A stretch of 64,000 nt of DNA from positions 1,429,501 through 1,493,500 of the forward strand of contig CAJHZI010000207.1 of the NCBI GenBank assembly GCA_905160935.1, read 5' to 3'. Of the stretch, positions 9,999 to 22,594 are shown piece after piece; positions within the stretch are counted from its first letter, which is position 1, and every line of letters starts with the position of its first letter. The DNA is from Enchytraeus crypticus. Its lineage: Eukaryota > Annelida > Clitellata > Enchytraeida > Enchytraeidae. The notes beneath the pieces were generated by a model. The model was not told the DNA's origin. It did no database searches and worked only from the letters and a program-made list of their open reading frames with translations. Both the position numbers and the translations under genes were made by a program.

Positions 9999-12900
9999 TT
10001 AGTTCCTCTGTCGCTTGGAGGGCTGATTATCTGAAAAATCAAATAAACGAAGATGCAGAATCGGTGAAATCAATAACATAAAATTAGAATAGGTTACCCT
10101 GGTAATAGCATTGAGAGCTAAAGCTAAGTTTAACGGCTGTTTTCATCAGTTTTATCAGGGTAACTGACAGGAACATAACAAGTGGAATTCCAATGGCCAG
10201 TCTCAATGTCAGGCAATTGCTATCATCTTGGACCCATTGACACTTCTGGCAATCAAGGGATGAAATTAATGCATGTCAGTGAAAGCTTAGTCAGGCCAAC
10301 ACTAAGCAACAAATTCCAGTCTATATCCATACAGAACGACTGCTTTAAAAGGCCTGAGAATTATAAAAATTTCATTTATCAAATGTATAATAATAATAAT
10401 AAAGGTTTAACGTCCATTTCCTCATCCAGGGATGATGTCAGGGACGTCGAGTTATACAAGTTACTTTAAATAGTCTGTTAATCCCCCGTATTGTGTACGG
10501 GTTGTTTGAAGAATAGAACCGGTGATTGCATGGGTTGTAGAAGGCGACCAAAGCACTAAGATCCAGAAATTGCTTCAAAATTGAATAGAATGAATAGAAG
10601 AGTTTATATGGGATTGACTGATGGTATGGTATGGGACAGAGAGAAGTGGAGATCTATTCGTATCCTGACCCTAGTTTAACTGGGATTAAAGAGAAGATGA
10701 TGACGATGACACACATTAAGATGATAGGCAGCATAGAAATTTATGCTATGTACTACTAGCCGACAAGAGAAATTTATCTAAATATTCCAGTCTTACCGTA
10801 ATCCTCGAAGTCAAAATTCTCCACGCAGGCCGGAATGAGACCACACGTAACTACTGCGTTGTTCGTATCCATGGCTTCCTCCTTCTTACATTCTGTGCAC
10901 AATCAATTAGTAAATCATTTGTAAATCAGCTAAAATAACTCATGCATCATATACTCTTATGTCATGTACATTAATGACACAAGAATTTAAATAACTTCTG
11001 CTAAAACAATAAACAGTTTATAAATTACTATATATTAAAAAATTTACTAATCAAATTGTCAGTAATGCATATAAAACTAGCTTCCAATAAATTATTTCGC
11101 ATTATTTTAAACTATATTATAAATAGCTTAAACCACGTGTTAAGTTATTCGATAGAAGCACAAAAAAGGTACCCATCTTATTTCTAAATAAATTCTTGAA
11201 GTCTTATATAAGCCCTAGCTAAATTATCCTGCACACAGTCAGCCTGCACATATGCTGATACCGCTGTAAAATTTCGCAAAATTGGGTGATCTGGCTCAAC
11301 TAATATATAAAAAACAAACATCAAACCTAAGATCAATTAAAAGTTCAAGTAAATTCACTAAATTGACCGTTAGGAAGTCAATGAAATTAACTAAGTTGAC
11401 CGTTAGAAAGTCTATGAGACAAAGTAAAAATATATGATAAGTCATTACCATTGTTGTCCATATATCTTCTCTTGTCACCCACTCTGCATCCTCTGAATCC
11501 AGCCACAAGAGTGCTGGAGGCCACCTCGTTCACCGGAAGAGGGACTTTAGATTCGGATACTCCAAGCGGCATATTCGTGGAGGGTAGCACTAGACCTTGA
11601 CCTTTAATTAGCATGCCGTTTACCGGTTGTGGGAACTGCTGAATCAGAGACTGCTTGCTCGGGATACAGGCAGGTGCGATACAGGATTGATTGGATGTGA
11701 CAGCCGTCATTCCACTCCGAGGAATATTTCCAAACTGAAAAACATATTCTGTCGATCTTCCAGTCATGTGATTACTTACGGAATTACGATCAGCAGCATA
11801 GATTAGCATCATCTGATTGCCATTTAAAGTTTTAGCAGCAGAATCTCCTCTAGAACTTGAAGTCACTTCGGCAGTGCTACTGGCCGATACATTTGACGGC
11901 ATGCGAGGTTGAAAACCAAGGTTGACCAATGCTTCTTTGCCTTCAGATCCTCCCGTGGTATATAGACAATCCACATTTTGTGAGCGTGTATTTTGTTGGT
12001 AGCCTCCCAGTAGTCTGGCAGCAGGTCTATTAACCTCTACTGCAGGAGGCCAGATTCTATCATCCACAGCTGACATAGGCACACTCACAGTCATCGGACT
12101 GTTAGTCTGATCAACACTACTTATCAGACCTCCAGAGGTAAACACATACGACGAGGCGAAATCAGAAGACTCACTGGTATGAAATATTTTGTTAAAAGTA
12201 GCGTTAGACAGGCTGGCTGAGGGAGCACCACAGGATCCTGCAGAGTCTTCAAGAGATAAGTGATGAAATGTATCTCGGGGAGTAGCATTGAGGTCAATGC
12301 TGTGACAAGAATTAAGTGTTCCACTCGTTGATGACACCGATCTCTCCAACTCCACACTGAGGTACACTCCACTGTCATGGGTATTAAACTCTATCTTACT
12401 GTCACCACTAGCTACACCGCCCATCTTTCCTTGTTGATCATCTTCCTTAAGGGCTATCATTGGTTTATTAAGCTTTGAATTCATGCTGGTAAACTTCGTA
12501 ACGGGTTTTGCAGGTGTCATCTGAAATTTTATATCTTCTTCAGAGACCTTTTTGTCAGAAATTTCTATCAACTGATTTGAATCTACAACTGACTTGTCTG
12601 GGATTGCAACAGAACCTAAGACAGAATTTACATTAACATTAAGACCATCCCTCTCCTTAATATTCAGCCCAAGGGAATTCATGTCATGTCCAGTGATTGG
12701 TTTCTCTTGTCCTAGAAACATTTTCTTGTTAACACTTTGCTGCTGATCCGTTGAGATGACGGCAGTGACTTTGTTCGACAGCACTGAATTTGATACTCCA
12801 CCGTTGATTGTTATATTACTTATATTAGATGTCAAATCATTAATTGGGAGATTACAAGTAGCAACAGTAGCTGATCTTTGAACTGATTGAGGATGGCCTT

Positions 12901-15900
12901 CATTTTGATCATTCTTCAGAGAAAAATCAGAGCCATCAGAGCAAACTGTTGCCTGATCAACATTTCCGTTCATCCGTTTAAGGCGTGCTTCCACAGTAGG
13001 GCGAATTTGGACGATGGTCTCATAGAGACTATCAAGAAGTTTTTTCTTTTCTGAAGGCAAAGCATTCAGCTGAGAGTCATCCAGCATAGCCAATGTCTTC
13101 AGCTTACCAATAACATCAGAACTACTTAAACCATCAAGTAAAGCCTGAGGCGAAACTTCATCATCGGCTGAACTGCATGCATCAACCTGCATAGGCGCTT
13201 TCTCTTCGTTTTCATGGACGAGTGAACCTTGATGGTCTCCACTGACTCCGAAAGCATTCGTAGAAAGCAGTGGCTGAATTTTAAATTGATCAAGCTTCAT
13301 AGTGCCGCTGGTATTCTCGTGGACCAACGTTTCAGCGGGCTGAACGGCATTCATGTAATTATTTTGACAAGGTAGTACTTTATTGCAAAACGCTAATTCA
13401 TTGTTAGCCAGCACACTGATAGACTGCAACAGAGTGGGTATGGAGGGACTAGCAGTTACATAGCTGTAGTTTACCATTGCACTGTTGAGCTCGGTGGTTG
13501 GAGAGCTGGAGCTAACTTGATACGGTACATCGCTATCAACAGTCGTGGCATTTATAACAGTGTCTACAGCAGTATATTCCAGCAATCTCTCCAAATCTGC
13601 AGAAGTAATCGATGACAAGTCGCGCTGCAGCTGGTCCTGTAACTGTATAGAATCGCTTGAATTCTGTAGATCTTCATAACAAAAAAGGTTTGCTTGCAAA
13701 TTATTATCAGACACATGACAATTCAACTGTGGCAGTGCAGCTGACAACACAAGCTCCATTTGATCCAAATTCTCTTGTCCTATATATTGCAGCATATAAT
13801 TTGGCTTATTTGCTTCCAGATCCACAGTCGTATTACGCTCATCACGTTCAGCAGTCGAAGCAATTCCGAGATTGGCCATTAGTAACGATTCTTCCTCACT
13901 AATATCATCAAACAAGGTAAAATCCACAAATTTCTCAGTCTGCACAGAGTTCACAGCCTGAAGTGTTTCTTCTTCACTTACACCTGCCTCCCACTTAACA
14001 GCCCCAGCTCCAGGGTACTCTTCCACAGCACTGCTAAGAGACACGTCAGCATTTAAAACACTGCATGGTCCACTGACTGGAGAAAGCAGACAAGTCCTAT
14101 TATCTGACGTTTTGATAGGCTTAACGTCTAGCGGATTTGACGGCTGAGAGGCTTGAGCTTTCTTCTGAGCTGCTGCTGATAGAGAAACTTTCTTCTGCTT
14201 CTGTAATAATAGAAATTACAACTCTGTGAAAAATTATTATTTTTACATGCCTATATCAGCACAGAACTTTACAAATACAGAAAAATATAAATATAAGTAA
14301 ATAAAAAAATGCCATTCAAAATAACTGAACCCTTACTTTTATAAATTAAATATCTGATATAAGCATTTCTTAAGAAATGGGCAGTATTAAAAATTCAACA
14401 CAAGGAACATACTCTCATATTTAACTGTGACACTAACGGGTAGGTACACATCTAGAAAAACTAAACTACTTTACTATACAAAAGGAATCATATAATTATA
14501 AATGTTTAGAAAATTTGGCGGTCATTTTGGTGTTATATTAACAAAAATTGCTTTTAGTACCTATTTACTTTCAAGCACACTGTCATAAAGGCCCATAATT
14601 ACAATTAGAGTCACCTAATTTTCCACTGAACATAAATTTTCCAAACATACTCATAATTTTTTCCATTGCATTCAACATAAATATGCAAATATTATTTCTA
14701 TTTATCACTCTTAGTCTTATAGGTCACCTAATTTTCCACTTCACATAAATTTTCCAAACATGTTCACATTTTTTTCCATTGCATTCAACATAAATATGCA
14801 AATATTATTTCTATTGATCACTCTTAGTCTTATAGGACACAAACAAAGAGAAATATATAAAACTTATAAAAATATACATATTTTATAGAAATACTCATAA
14901 AATACATACCAAAAGCATCCCATGAAGATAGGTCAACATCTCCAGGCAAACTTGCTTGGTTGGTTTACTGTTTGACTCACCCAATTTGTCAGCATGTGTT
15001 GCCTTCAGCTTGTTGTTGGGATCAACAAATGGAACGTTGATAGGCCACACTTCCGGTTTCTTCTCCCATATTCCCTTAACTAATTACAAAATAATATGCA
15101 GATATAAATATCAACAGCCAACACAGATTATTAACATTCTATACTTAACAAATATCTAGCTAAATTACATACTATACTAGGAAATGAAGAGTCCAAGCTA
15201 TAAATTTCTAACAATCATAAGCTACAATGCTCAATATTGTATATATTCACAATATGTAATATACCCGATGTCTAGATACTTAATCCAATGCCAAAGCCAC
15301 TCCTATACCACACCTTAATGCAGGTAGTTCAGCAATTTGCATCTCTTGAACTAGTTGGTCAGTGTATTCTTTACTTTTAGTAATTTTGTAAATATATCTT
15401 ATGTTTACCTACAATAACCCACTTTTAGTATTTTCTAGTCAAGTCCAAACCAATATTTCCTAATAATTTTGAAATTTATGATCTTAACCAATTTTTGCAA
15501 CAAGTAAATAATTTCAATCAAAATAATTATAGAAATACAAATGACCCTTAAAGAAATGAGATTGGAGTGAAACAATTAATATAATATCTACCCACAATAC
15601 CCGGTAACTAATTTTGCATTGCCATTGTTTCAGAATGCCAAGCTATATAGTTATTACCTATCTAAAAAGCAAATTATAACACTTTTCAATCTTAGCAGTA
15701 CAAAATTGCATTGATTTGTTTTAGCAGCTATTTCGTTCCATAGTTTGTAACAATATATATATAGAACAGTTTAGTATTCCATATAATACTAGTTTTACTA
15801 ATACTAGTTTTACTAATAATTGTATGTATCATAAACTTACTACAATATAGTAGCTGTAGTTTAATGTTGCTTTGAAACAAACAATTTTAAATCTATCTTT

Positions 15901-18900
15901 ATATACCTAAGGTTTTAGAAATAAATCCATTAAATAGGCCTAATAAATTTCCTACATCTGCGATATCATCTGGTCTCAAATACCAGCTAACCTAAGGGAA
16001 ATTGTGCGTTTGACCAAATACATCTGTATCTCAATACACAGATTTCAATCTCACATCAAATACAAACTATACTTTATTGATGTCCTTGGTTTTAACATTT
16101 GACAATGAAACCACAGTTCAAATACACATATAATACTATTTTACAACATTATCAATTTTTGTATTCTGCATTTCAATGTGAATATTTCTAGTAAATTAGC
16201 ATAAATCTTTCAGGGGCAAATTTCAATTTCAATTTCAGCACCTTCATCCAGAGTTAATAATTCGTAGGTAAAAATGGCACAGCAATTGCATGAGAAATTA
16301 ATGACAGTAAAGTCTGACCATTGATTAATTGCCATCAACATTTGAATTTTTCCAAATAAAAAGTCACCTTTTTCGCGCAGAAATGGCAAAATCGTTTTGA
16401 CAAGAAACCAGATCAAAGGAATCTAAATTATTTTATCAATATGTGAATAATAGAAAAACAAAGAAATATGTGTCCTGAAATGAAATGTGAATTCGTAACC
16501 AAAAATAATTCACATAATTCTAGCATGACGAATGTGAAAGCTGTAATATTAACAATAATACAGCAGCAGCTATGTGATTCTATATTTTGTTATTACTTTA
16601 CTCACTGTCATTTGTCCTACACAATGGGTATGATTCACTATCAAAAATGCAGGCCACTACAGGCTACGTTACAACCTTTAGCTACGTGCCAACCTTTAGA
16701 TTACGTGACAACTTCCCACACACTCAACATTGCAGAATTAAAGCAGCCAGAGAAAAACAAAATACTTCAGAAAAATAAGAGTACAGATACAGGCCAAGCG
16801 AGAGAGATATAGCAATTGAGAGTGAGAGAGAGTGAGAAAGAGAGAGTGAAAGTGAGAAAGAGAACAAGAAAGAACAAAACAAACATTACAAACAAACAAA
16901 CACACACACACAGAGAAAGATCTGCACATATTTCACCCATTGGCAAGAGCATTCATGAGTGAATTGTTATCATAAACATCATAAATTAAATTAACGTCCG
17001 ACCCGGTTAGAATATGGATGGGTTACCATCGTGTAAGTCGGAATGTAGACAGGTTTCAATAAAAAAACCCTGGGAAGGTTATTCTCAATCTGCGCTGACT
17101 GAAATGCACTACACTGCGTTCAGAGCGTTAAAACGTTTCTAAGCAACGAATTCCAATAATCTAGGAAAGGAGGAAATAAGAAAAACCAGCCAAAAAATAA
17201 CAAAGTTCTGATCAAGTGTTTTTTTTTGTTCCTTTAGTTACACACATGACATACCGCATGTGCTACATGGTTTCCTTTCTTGGTTTCTGTTTTTGTAGTT
17301 TTCAGTATTTCCTCCATTCCTTTCCATGGTTATTAGTAATCGTTGCCTTTTGTTGGCGCATCAATTGCAGCCGGCGCGGATTTAAGAATAACCTTCCAAC
17401 ACCCTCGGGATTTTTTTTCTTTCAAAGCTGTCAACACTCGGTCTTCCAAGGTGGTCGCCCACAAAGTACTAACCGGCGCGATGGAGCTTAACTTCGTTCA
17501 ACTGACGCGCAGCTTAACCGACTGCGCTAATCCAGCCCCTCAACTGCGCTAATCCCGCCCCCCCTTACTGTTACTCAAGCAAAACGCTTGAATTGTCGTA
17601 AGTGTAACCAAAAACCGAATAAAAGACACAAAATCAACTATGGACATGGAAATGGGAGTTGGCTATAAGAGATAGAAATAAAGACAGAGAAATAGAAGAG
17701 AGAAAGGAGAATTCTGATAAACGTCGAGAAATTGTCAGTCACTTTAAATTTGAAGTATGACTGAAAGCAGGTCGATATAGTCAGAGAAAGAGACAGAGAG
17801 AGAGAAAGAGACAGAGAGAGAGAAAGAGAACCAGAATGCAACAGCGATATCTGAGAAAGAGAAACAAGTCTGAGCACGGCTGTAATTATTGGACCAATGA
17901 GACAACAGTATTTATCATCACGCCACTATCACATGATGTTTGTTCAGATAGAAACCTGAGTAATTTCCCATGGATATAAATAGCAACATTAACCAGGATG
18001 TCGATCATACTGGATACAATTATTTAGTAACAAATTTATACAGTTTTGGCATCTTCAAGAGAAGCTCTAGACACTTCGGACCTTGACGTTAAACCCACAT
18101 CATCAGTCAGTTGTAGATCATACATCAGGTCTTAACTTCAGCATGTAAATTAACTTTAGCATGTTTGAAATATGGCTATGGAGAATGGAAAAAAACAAAT
18201 TGACTAAGAAACATGATGAATTAAGTGCAAAGTATGGTCGATATAAATCGATAATTGATAAATCTCATAAGAGCTAGATAGGTCGTGTAATGAGAAGGAA
18301 TGGTTTACTAAAAGAGGTAATTGAGGGAACAATGTAAGGAAAAAGGTTAGAGGAAGAACAAGACTTAGGATGTAGGTTGATTTGATTTAGAATTTGTATG
18401 CTAATATGAAGAGAAAAACAGAGGATAGAATATGCGGAGATATATGCCACAGACTTAATAATGGGCAGCACACTAAGAGAGACCAATTACTTACTCTTAT
18501 TTTATGTCGCATAAAAATGAAACGAAATATGACTAGAAGAACTGTTTACATGACAGTTGAGCGTACAAATGCTCAATGTTGTACATTATACAACTAGGAT
18601 ATGTTTTTAACAATTAAAATGCAATACTAATGTATATGTATATTATTGCACATGAATTTAACAATAGTCATTTCCCAAAAGCACAAAGTACTACAGAACA
18701 GTAAGGTAGCTGAGGCTGAAAAGTACACGATTCATTCCATGATTAATAAAAAAACAGCGCACACTAATCACAGTTAAAATATAGCAACAATCAAGAAGTG
18801 TGTAATATCAAATAAGAGGACTCTAAAAAAGAATTCTCTCATCTCTATTTCTATAGTTGAACAACAGACAGCTAAACATAAACGAAGTATCTTAAATAAA

Positions 18901-19575
18901 ATATCATTAAACATTAACTGTGCATTAAACATTTGTCTTTACATATTCAGTCAATGAACTTGATTTCATCAGTCTCAAAATATCAAATTCAACCAGAAGG
19001 CTTTGAATTGCACTAAAACTAAATTCAAATACAACTAACTTAATAATCTACCTTAGGTCAAGAGTGTAAAATTTTAAAGATCAAAATGGTATCTGCACCA
19101 TCAGAGATAAATCACAACAAAGAACAGCATAAAAAACAAAAGTGAGCAAAATCTTTAAATCTAAAAAATTAATTTAAATCTTTTAAATTGAAGCAAGGTG
19201 ACGACTAAAATTGCTGGAAATTATTTCCTTAGCAGTTTGTACATAAAATAAATGAAAATATTCCTTAAAAAGTTTCAAAGCAATCTTGTATGTATGCTAA
19301 ATGTAATTTAAACTCTGCCTTTATGCAAATCAAAATTAGTGATGAAAATAACAGATTCTTGTTTGTGTATCTCTTCAATAATAGTGAATAATAATAATAA
19401 TAATGAAAGGGGGCAAACCTTTACGCGAGTACATTCCGTAGGTACTTGAGTAAGCTTCCATGAGCATGAGAGGAACGATGTGTCTAAGATCCTTCACTTT
19501 GGCATCCAAAAAGCACTGATCATACTTTTTACAGAATTCCACAATTTCATCTATCCTGGGAACATCCTTCTCCAT
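9999..19575 (-). CDS. Gene A: large acidic Ser/Asn-rich protein of unrecognised family
   Basis: Five coding exons join in phase on the minus strand: 19575-19419, 15079-14910, 14200-11449, 10892-10797 and 10030-9999 (stop TAA at 10001-9999). They total 3,207 nt, or 1,068 residues. Intron phases are 1, 0, 1, 1, all GT-AG. The N-terminus is helical (FLDAKVKDLRHIVPLMLMEA) and is followed by a Trp/Pro-rich block, VKGIWEKKPEVWPINVPF, with VDPNNK, and then MLTYLHGMLL. Exon 3 begins with a basic stretch (KQKKVSLSAAAQKKAQ). After it come about 900 low-complexity acidic, Ser/Thr/Asn-rich residues. They contain one predicted helical island at about residues 460-516 (LLDGLSSSDVIGKLKTL to VEARLKR). The C-terminus ends QPSKRQRN, a likely nuclear-localisation signal. 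Composition suggests a nuclear regulatory protein; that is inference. The acceptor at 19588-19587 lies 11 nt before the ATG, so a non-coding upstream exon is expected. Gene B (37444-54761) is its paralogue. Confidence 0.85.
10388..10450 (-). mobile_element. L2-like 3' end fragment
   Basis: The reverse complement contains 'gacgtccctgacatcatccc', then 'tggatgaggaaa' and 'ggacgttaaacctttattattatta'-type sequence. It is nearly identical to the 3' end of the L2-like element at 44068-44130. It lies in the last large intron of gene A. Confidence 0.8.
10560..10715 (+). mobile_element. RTE-like 3' end fragment
   Basis: Contains 'ggtatgggacagagagaagtgg' (W-D-R-E-K-W style LINE C-terminus) followed by 'ctagtttaactgggattaaa' and a degenerate (gatgatga) tail. 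The tail is shared with 54560-54625. Confidence 0.5.
14611..14836. repeat. Tandem duplication, two copies of about 112 bp
   Basis: The segments starting 'tcacctaattttccactgaa' at 14611 and 'tcacctaattttccacttca' at about 14724 are collinear over about 112 bp with few differences. They lie in intron 2 of gene A. Confidence 0.9.
15090..16800. other. Gene A intron 1, proximal part; nothing identified
   Basis: AT-rich intronic sequence. A small direct repeat 'actagttttactaat' occurs near 15788-15815. No open frame with a recognisable signature. Confidence 0.5.
16805..16915. repeat. (GA)n/(AC)n low-complexity tract
   Basis: Imperfect 'gagagagtgagaaagagaga' then 'acaaacaaacacacacaca'. A second GA-rich tract lies at 17640-17870. 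Confidence 0.9.
17055..17165 (+). repeat. 5S-headed SINE, body fragment
   Basis: 'ccctgggaaggttattctca' with 'ctgcgctgactg' and a later 'aagcaacgaattccaataat' follow the body order of the SINE at 21930-22030. The head is missing. Confidence 0.45.
17313..17545 (-). mobile_element. 5S rRNA-headed SINE
   Basis: On the minus strand it begins with a tRNA A-box-like segment, 'ggattagcgcagtcggttaa'. Next comes a region resembling the 3' half of 5S rRNA, including its internal promoter: 'gaagttaagctccatcgcgc', 'ggttagtactttgtgggcga', 'ccaccttggaagaccgagtg' (17430-17500). The unique body follows and ends 'ccatggaaagg'. The known 5S counterpart segments are GAAGCTAAGC, GGTTAGTACTTGGATGGG and GACCGCCTGGGAATACCGGGTG. 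The resemblance is by eye. Confidence 0.8.
18160..18490 (+). mobile_element. LINE-A degenerate 3' fragment
   Basis: Collinear with 7690-8029: 'tttgaaatatggctatggag', 'tgataaatctcataagagct', 'agaggtaattgagggaac' and 'gggcagcacactaagagaga'. It carries stops and indels and has lost the palm domain. It ends at the family's usual 3' terminus. Confidence 0.75.
18600..19410. other. Gene A intron 1, distal part; nothing identified
   Basis: AT-rich intronic sequence. No shared repeat or coding signature seen. Confidence 0.5.
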
Positions 19576-19609
19576 TGCCTTCTCAGCTAAATAAACACAC
19601 AGAACAGTT

Positions 19610-19700
19610 TATGTCATATTACTTCCACAGTCAGGTTGGGATTAGAACCAGAAACCTACTTTTTGTCAGACTAGCATGCTACCAAAGCAACCATCCAACC
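19610..19700 (-). mobile_element. tRNA-derived SINE fragment
   Basis: On the minus strand: 'ttggtagcatgctagtc' (A-box position), about 30 nt, then 'ggttctaatcccaacc' (B-box-like). No acceptor stem is evident, so it is a SINE head rather than a tRNA gene. It lies just upstream of the first coding exon of gene A. Confidence 0.5.
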
Positions 19701-19759
19701 AGTACAATACGCTTTGTAAATAATATGATCAAAAACATGTTAGGTGTACAACATGATTG

Positions 19760-20870
19760 ACCAAACCTGTAGCGAACTATAATTTTAAGACTAGAAGAGT
19801 AATTCACATGGCTATATCCCAAAATATATAAGCATATGTGGTAAAATTTTGATAGCATTTCACAGACATTCAGTCCAAATACAAGTTATATGACATGCAC
19901 TCCTCGAAATTTCTTACATCTGTGAAACTGTTATTGAAACACTTAACTTGAACTAGACCACTTAACTATGCACTAGCTCCTTAGAAGTTGAGTAATTAAT
20001 TCAATTCATTTTGATACCCTATGGCAAAAGTGTTATAGTTAAACAAATAAACAAATAAAAAGTGATAGCTAAGTAATTGATTGAAATGTATAAATTAATT
20101 TTAAAATTTACAAGCTGCAACAGCCAATAGACAAACATTTCTTCTGCATGAAGACCTTTAAAATATCATAGCAACATAGACCTAAAAATTTTTGCAAAGT
20201 AGAATTTTCCAGAACAACAAAAAACCAAGCCAGATGGTAAGGAAATAAGGCATCAAATTCAAGAGACCATGGCTGTCAAAATTAAGAAATGGATTTAAAG
20301 ATTAAGTTAAAGTCTGAACAAATAATAAAATACACACCAGATGACGAAACAGAAGGATAAGTATCTGACATTTCTCCAAATTACTTTAACTGGAAAGGCT
20401 GAGAAGCGATAACGAGTGTTCCGTAGATCAATCAGTAGATCTATCCCGTTAATAGTAGAAATGTTTTGTGAAATAGCTGCAAATGAATAAAGTAGAAATT
20501 CTAATTAATCCAATAGTAATATCAATTTTGTGCAGTTAGTAAAAACTACAACAATTATACGGTACCATCAAGCAAGATATCCCTTCCTTGATATCTTCAT
20601 TGAGATCCCATCATTTTAAACAATGACCAAACATTATATCATCACAAAACGGCAAAGACTCTGATAACAAGGTTTTCATATTCAAAGCCACTGCATTATT
20701 TTTTTTAACTGTTTTTATAGCCGGATCAGCACTGTTTAAGATCTTGTTTTTCACTTCAGTAACTGTATTTTCAAATTGTTTATAGTGAATCAATTTATAG
20801 TGACATGTAATGGTGGGATGTCCCTGATATCACTTTGATTCCTTGTATGAGGAAAAGGATGTTTTACATT
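19760..20870. other. Upstream of gene A coding start; nothing firmly identified
   Basis: AT-rich sequence that should hold the gene A 5' UTR exon and promoter, if these are close. I could not define either. Confidence 0.4.
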
Positions 20871-20871
20871 C

Positions 20872-20872
<1 letters not shown>

Positions 20873-20907
<35 letters not shown>

Positions 20908-20934
20908 ATGATAGATTATTATTATTAAACATGG
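20873..20934. repeat. (ATT)n/(AAT)n inverted tract
   Basis: '(aataat)n' runs straight into '(attatt)n', giving a near-perfect palindrome immediately 5' of a LINE-A fragment. Confidence 0.9.
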
Positions 20935-21303
20935 ACCTTAAGGATGAAAGATATCAGGAAACTAGAGGCATTTGAAATATGGATATGGAGAAGATTAGCT
21001 GGACTCAAAAGGTTACAAATGAGGAAGTTCTGGAGAGAGTTGGTAAAGATAGCCAGTTGATAGTTGATAAATGTATTAAGAAATAGGAAGAACAGTTGGA
21101 TAGGACACATTCTAGGGGGGTCTACTAAAATAGGTCATAGAAGGCAGAATGGAAATAAGAGGCGAGGCAGGCCAAGATTAAGAATTTTAGATGATTTAAA
21201 GATCCACTCATATGCGGACATGAAGATGAAAGCGGAAGACTGAGAAGAGTGGAGGCGTTATATACCATGGACCTGCCAATAGGCAGTGCACTAAGAGAGA
21301 GAA
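20935..21303 (+). mobile_element. LINE-A 3' fragment
   Basis: Collinear with 7650-8029: 'acatggaccttaaggatgaa', 'gattagctggactcaaaagg', 'agttggataggacacattct', 'tataccatggacctgcca' and 'agtgcactaagagagaga'. It is frameshifted throughout. Confidence 0.85.
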
Positions 21304-21505
21304 TGATGGATTGGAGATGTGATCTCTCTTACACTGAGATTAGAGCCCTAATGGAAGAGAAACATTCTGTATCTCTCTTCCTATCATAGCTCCTTCTAGC
21401 CTAATTTTTTTTCTAGCCTAGCTTTTTGTGCATGGTGTACCAGTTGATTAAATGTGTCTCAGCTCATTACTTAACTTACAATGGTGCTTGGTGCCATGGT
21501 GCTAA

Positions 21506-21700
21506 ATTTTCTAAGAACTCTATGAGATGCAGACAAACCTATACAACCATTATAAAAGACATAAATCCTAGATGGTATCTGCTCTGAAACTTCTTAATGA
21601 ATAAAACACAAGTATATAAAGATTAAACACATAATGAAATGATCATCTGTGATGATATCTATCACTTTTAGTATCACATGTTCAACCACAAGACGGTTTC
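21506..21700. repeat. Dispersed repeat, copy 1
   Basis: About 195 bp starting 'ttttctaagaactctatgag', nearly identical to 23748-23940. Its end ('gatatctatcacttttagta') also matches 60428-60460, which leads into a tRNA-like head. It is therefore probably the body of a tRNA-derived SINE. Confidence 0.8.
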
Positions 21701-21814
21701 GTCAATTATCCGTGTTACCAGTCCTGGGAATGTTTAAGTCATTACTCTGGGATTAGTTCTACCAGAAATTAATCCCAGGATCTCAGGAATAAAAGACATA
21801 TATAAAGACGGCGG

Positions 21815-22040
21815 GATTAGCGCACTTGGTTTAGTTGCGCGTCAATTATCGAAGTTAAGCTGCATCGACCTCTGTTAGTACTTTGTTGGTGACCACCTTG
21901 GAAGACCGAGTGTTGGTAAAAGCTTAGGAAGGAAAAAATCCCAGGGTGTTGGAAGGTTATTCTTAAATCCGCGCCGGCTGCAATTGATGCGCCATCAAAA
22001 GGCAACGATTACTAATAACCATGGAGAGGAAGAAGGAAAT
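21815..22040 (+). mobile_element. 5S rRNA-headed SINE
   Basis: Full-length-looking sense copy. It has the A-box-like head 'gggattagcgcacttggttt', the 5S-like part at 21851-21918 ('gaagttaagctgcatcgacc', 'gttagtactttgttggtgac', 'cttggaagaccgagtgttgg') and then the body 'gtgttggaaggttattctta'. The end is 'ccatggagagg'. Confidence 0.85.
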
Positions 22041-22369
22041 GGGTCTTAAACATCTGTGATCTGCATCTGTGCTTCCTGACCCAGTGTGCCATTATGAATA
22101 AAAGATCTCTTTCGTAGGCTTCTATGATGTTACTTTAGACCCTACTTACACGCTGAGCTTAACTTAACTTAACATAATTATACTGGTTAAGGAGGTCACA
22201 ATGGTGACCAGTAACACCAGTATTTGCTGTAATTTCATACCTCTAAACATAGAGACCAGACTGTAAAGGAGAAAAAAAGATACAAACCTTGACAAGTTGA
22301 TAGGCTTCAAAAGAAGAACATTAGAAAAAAACTAAACACTCACCAACAAACCACACACACACATAACCA

Positions 22370-22560
22370 GCTCAAGTATAAACTTACACACAGGTATACA
22401 ACTAAGCAAAAATACACATACATACATGCACCCATGCATGTTCACATACATGTACATGCATATACACCAACACACACATTTGCACATATACACATACAAA
22501 AATTCATACAAACACTCAAATACTTACATACATATACATACATACATATATTCAAACATA
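22370..22560. repeat. CA/ACAT-rich low-complexity tract
   Basis: Imperfect (ACAC), (ACATAC) and (ATGCAT) repeats. Apparent open frames here are simple-sequence artefacts. Confidence 0.9.
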
Positions 22561-22594
22561 CCCCAATTTATCAACAATTTATCAATTCAATGTA

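Noticed and set aside
17216..17552. Frames of 69-91 codons over the 5S-headed SINE
   Set aside because: The sequence is explained by the SINE; the frame is not shared by the other copies.
21841..21920. A functional 5S rRNA gene
   Set aside because: Only the 3' half resembles 5S. The 5' half is replaced, and the copies share a long non-5S body, so it is a SINE.
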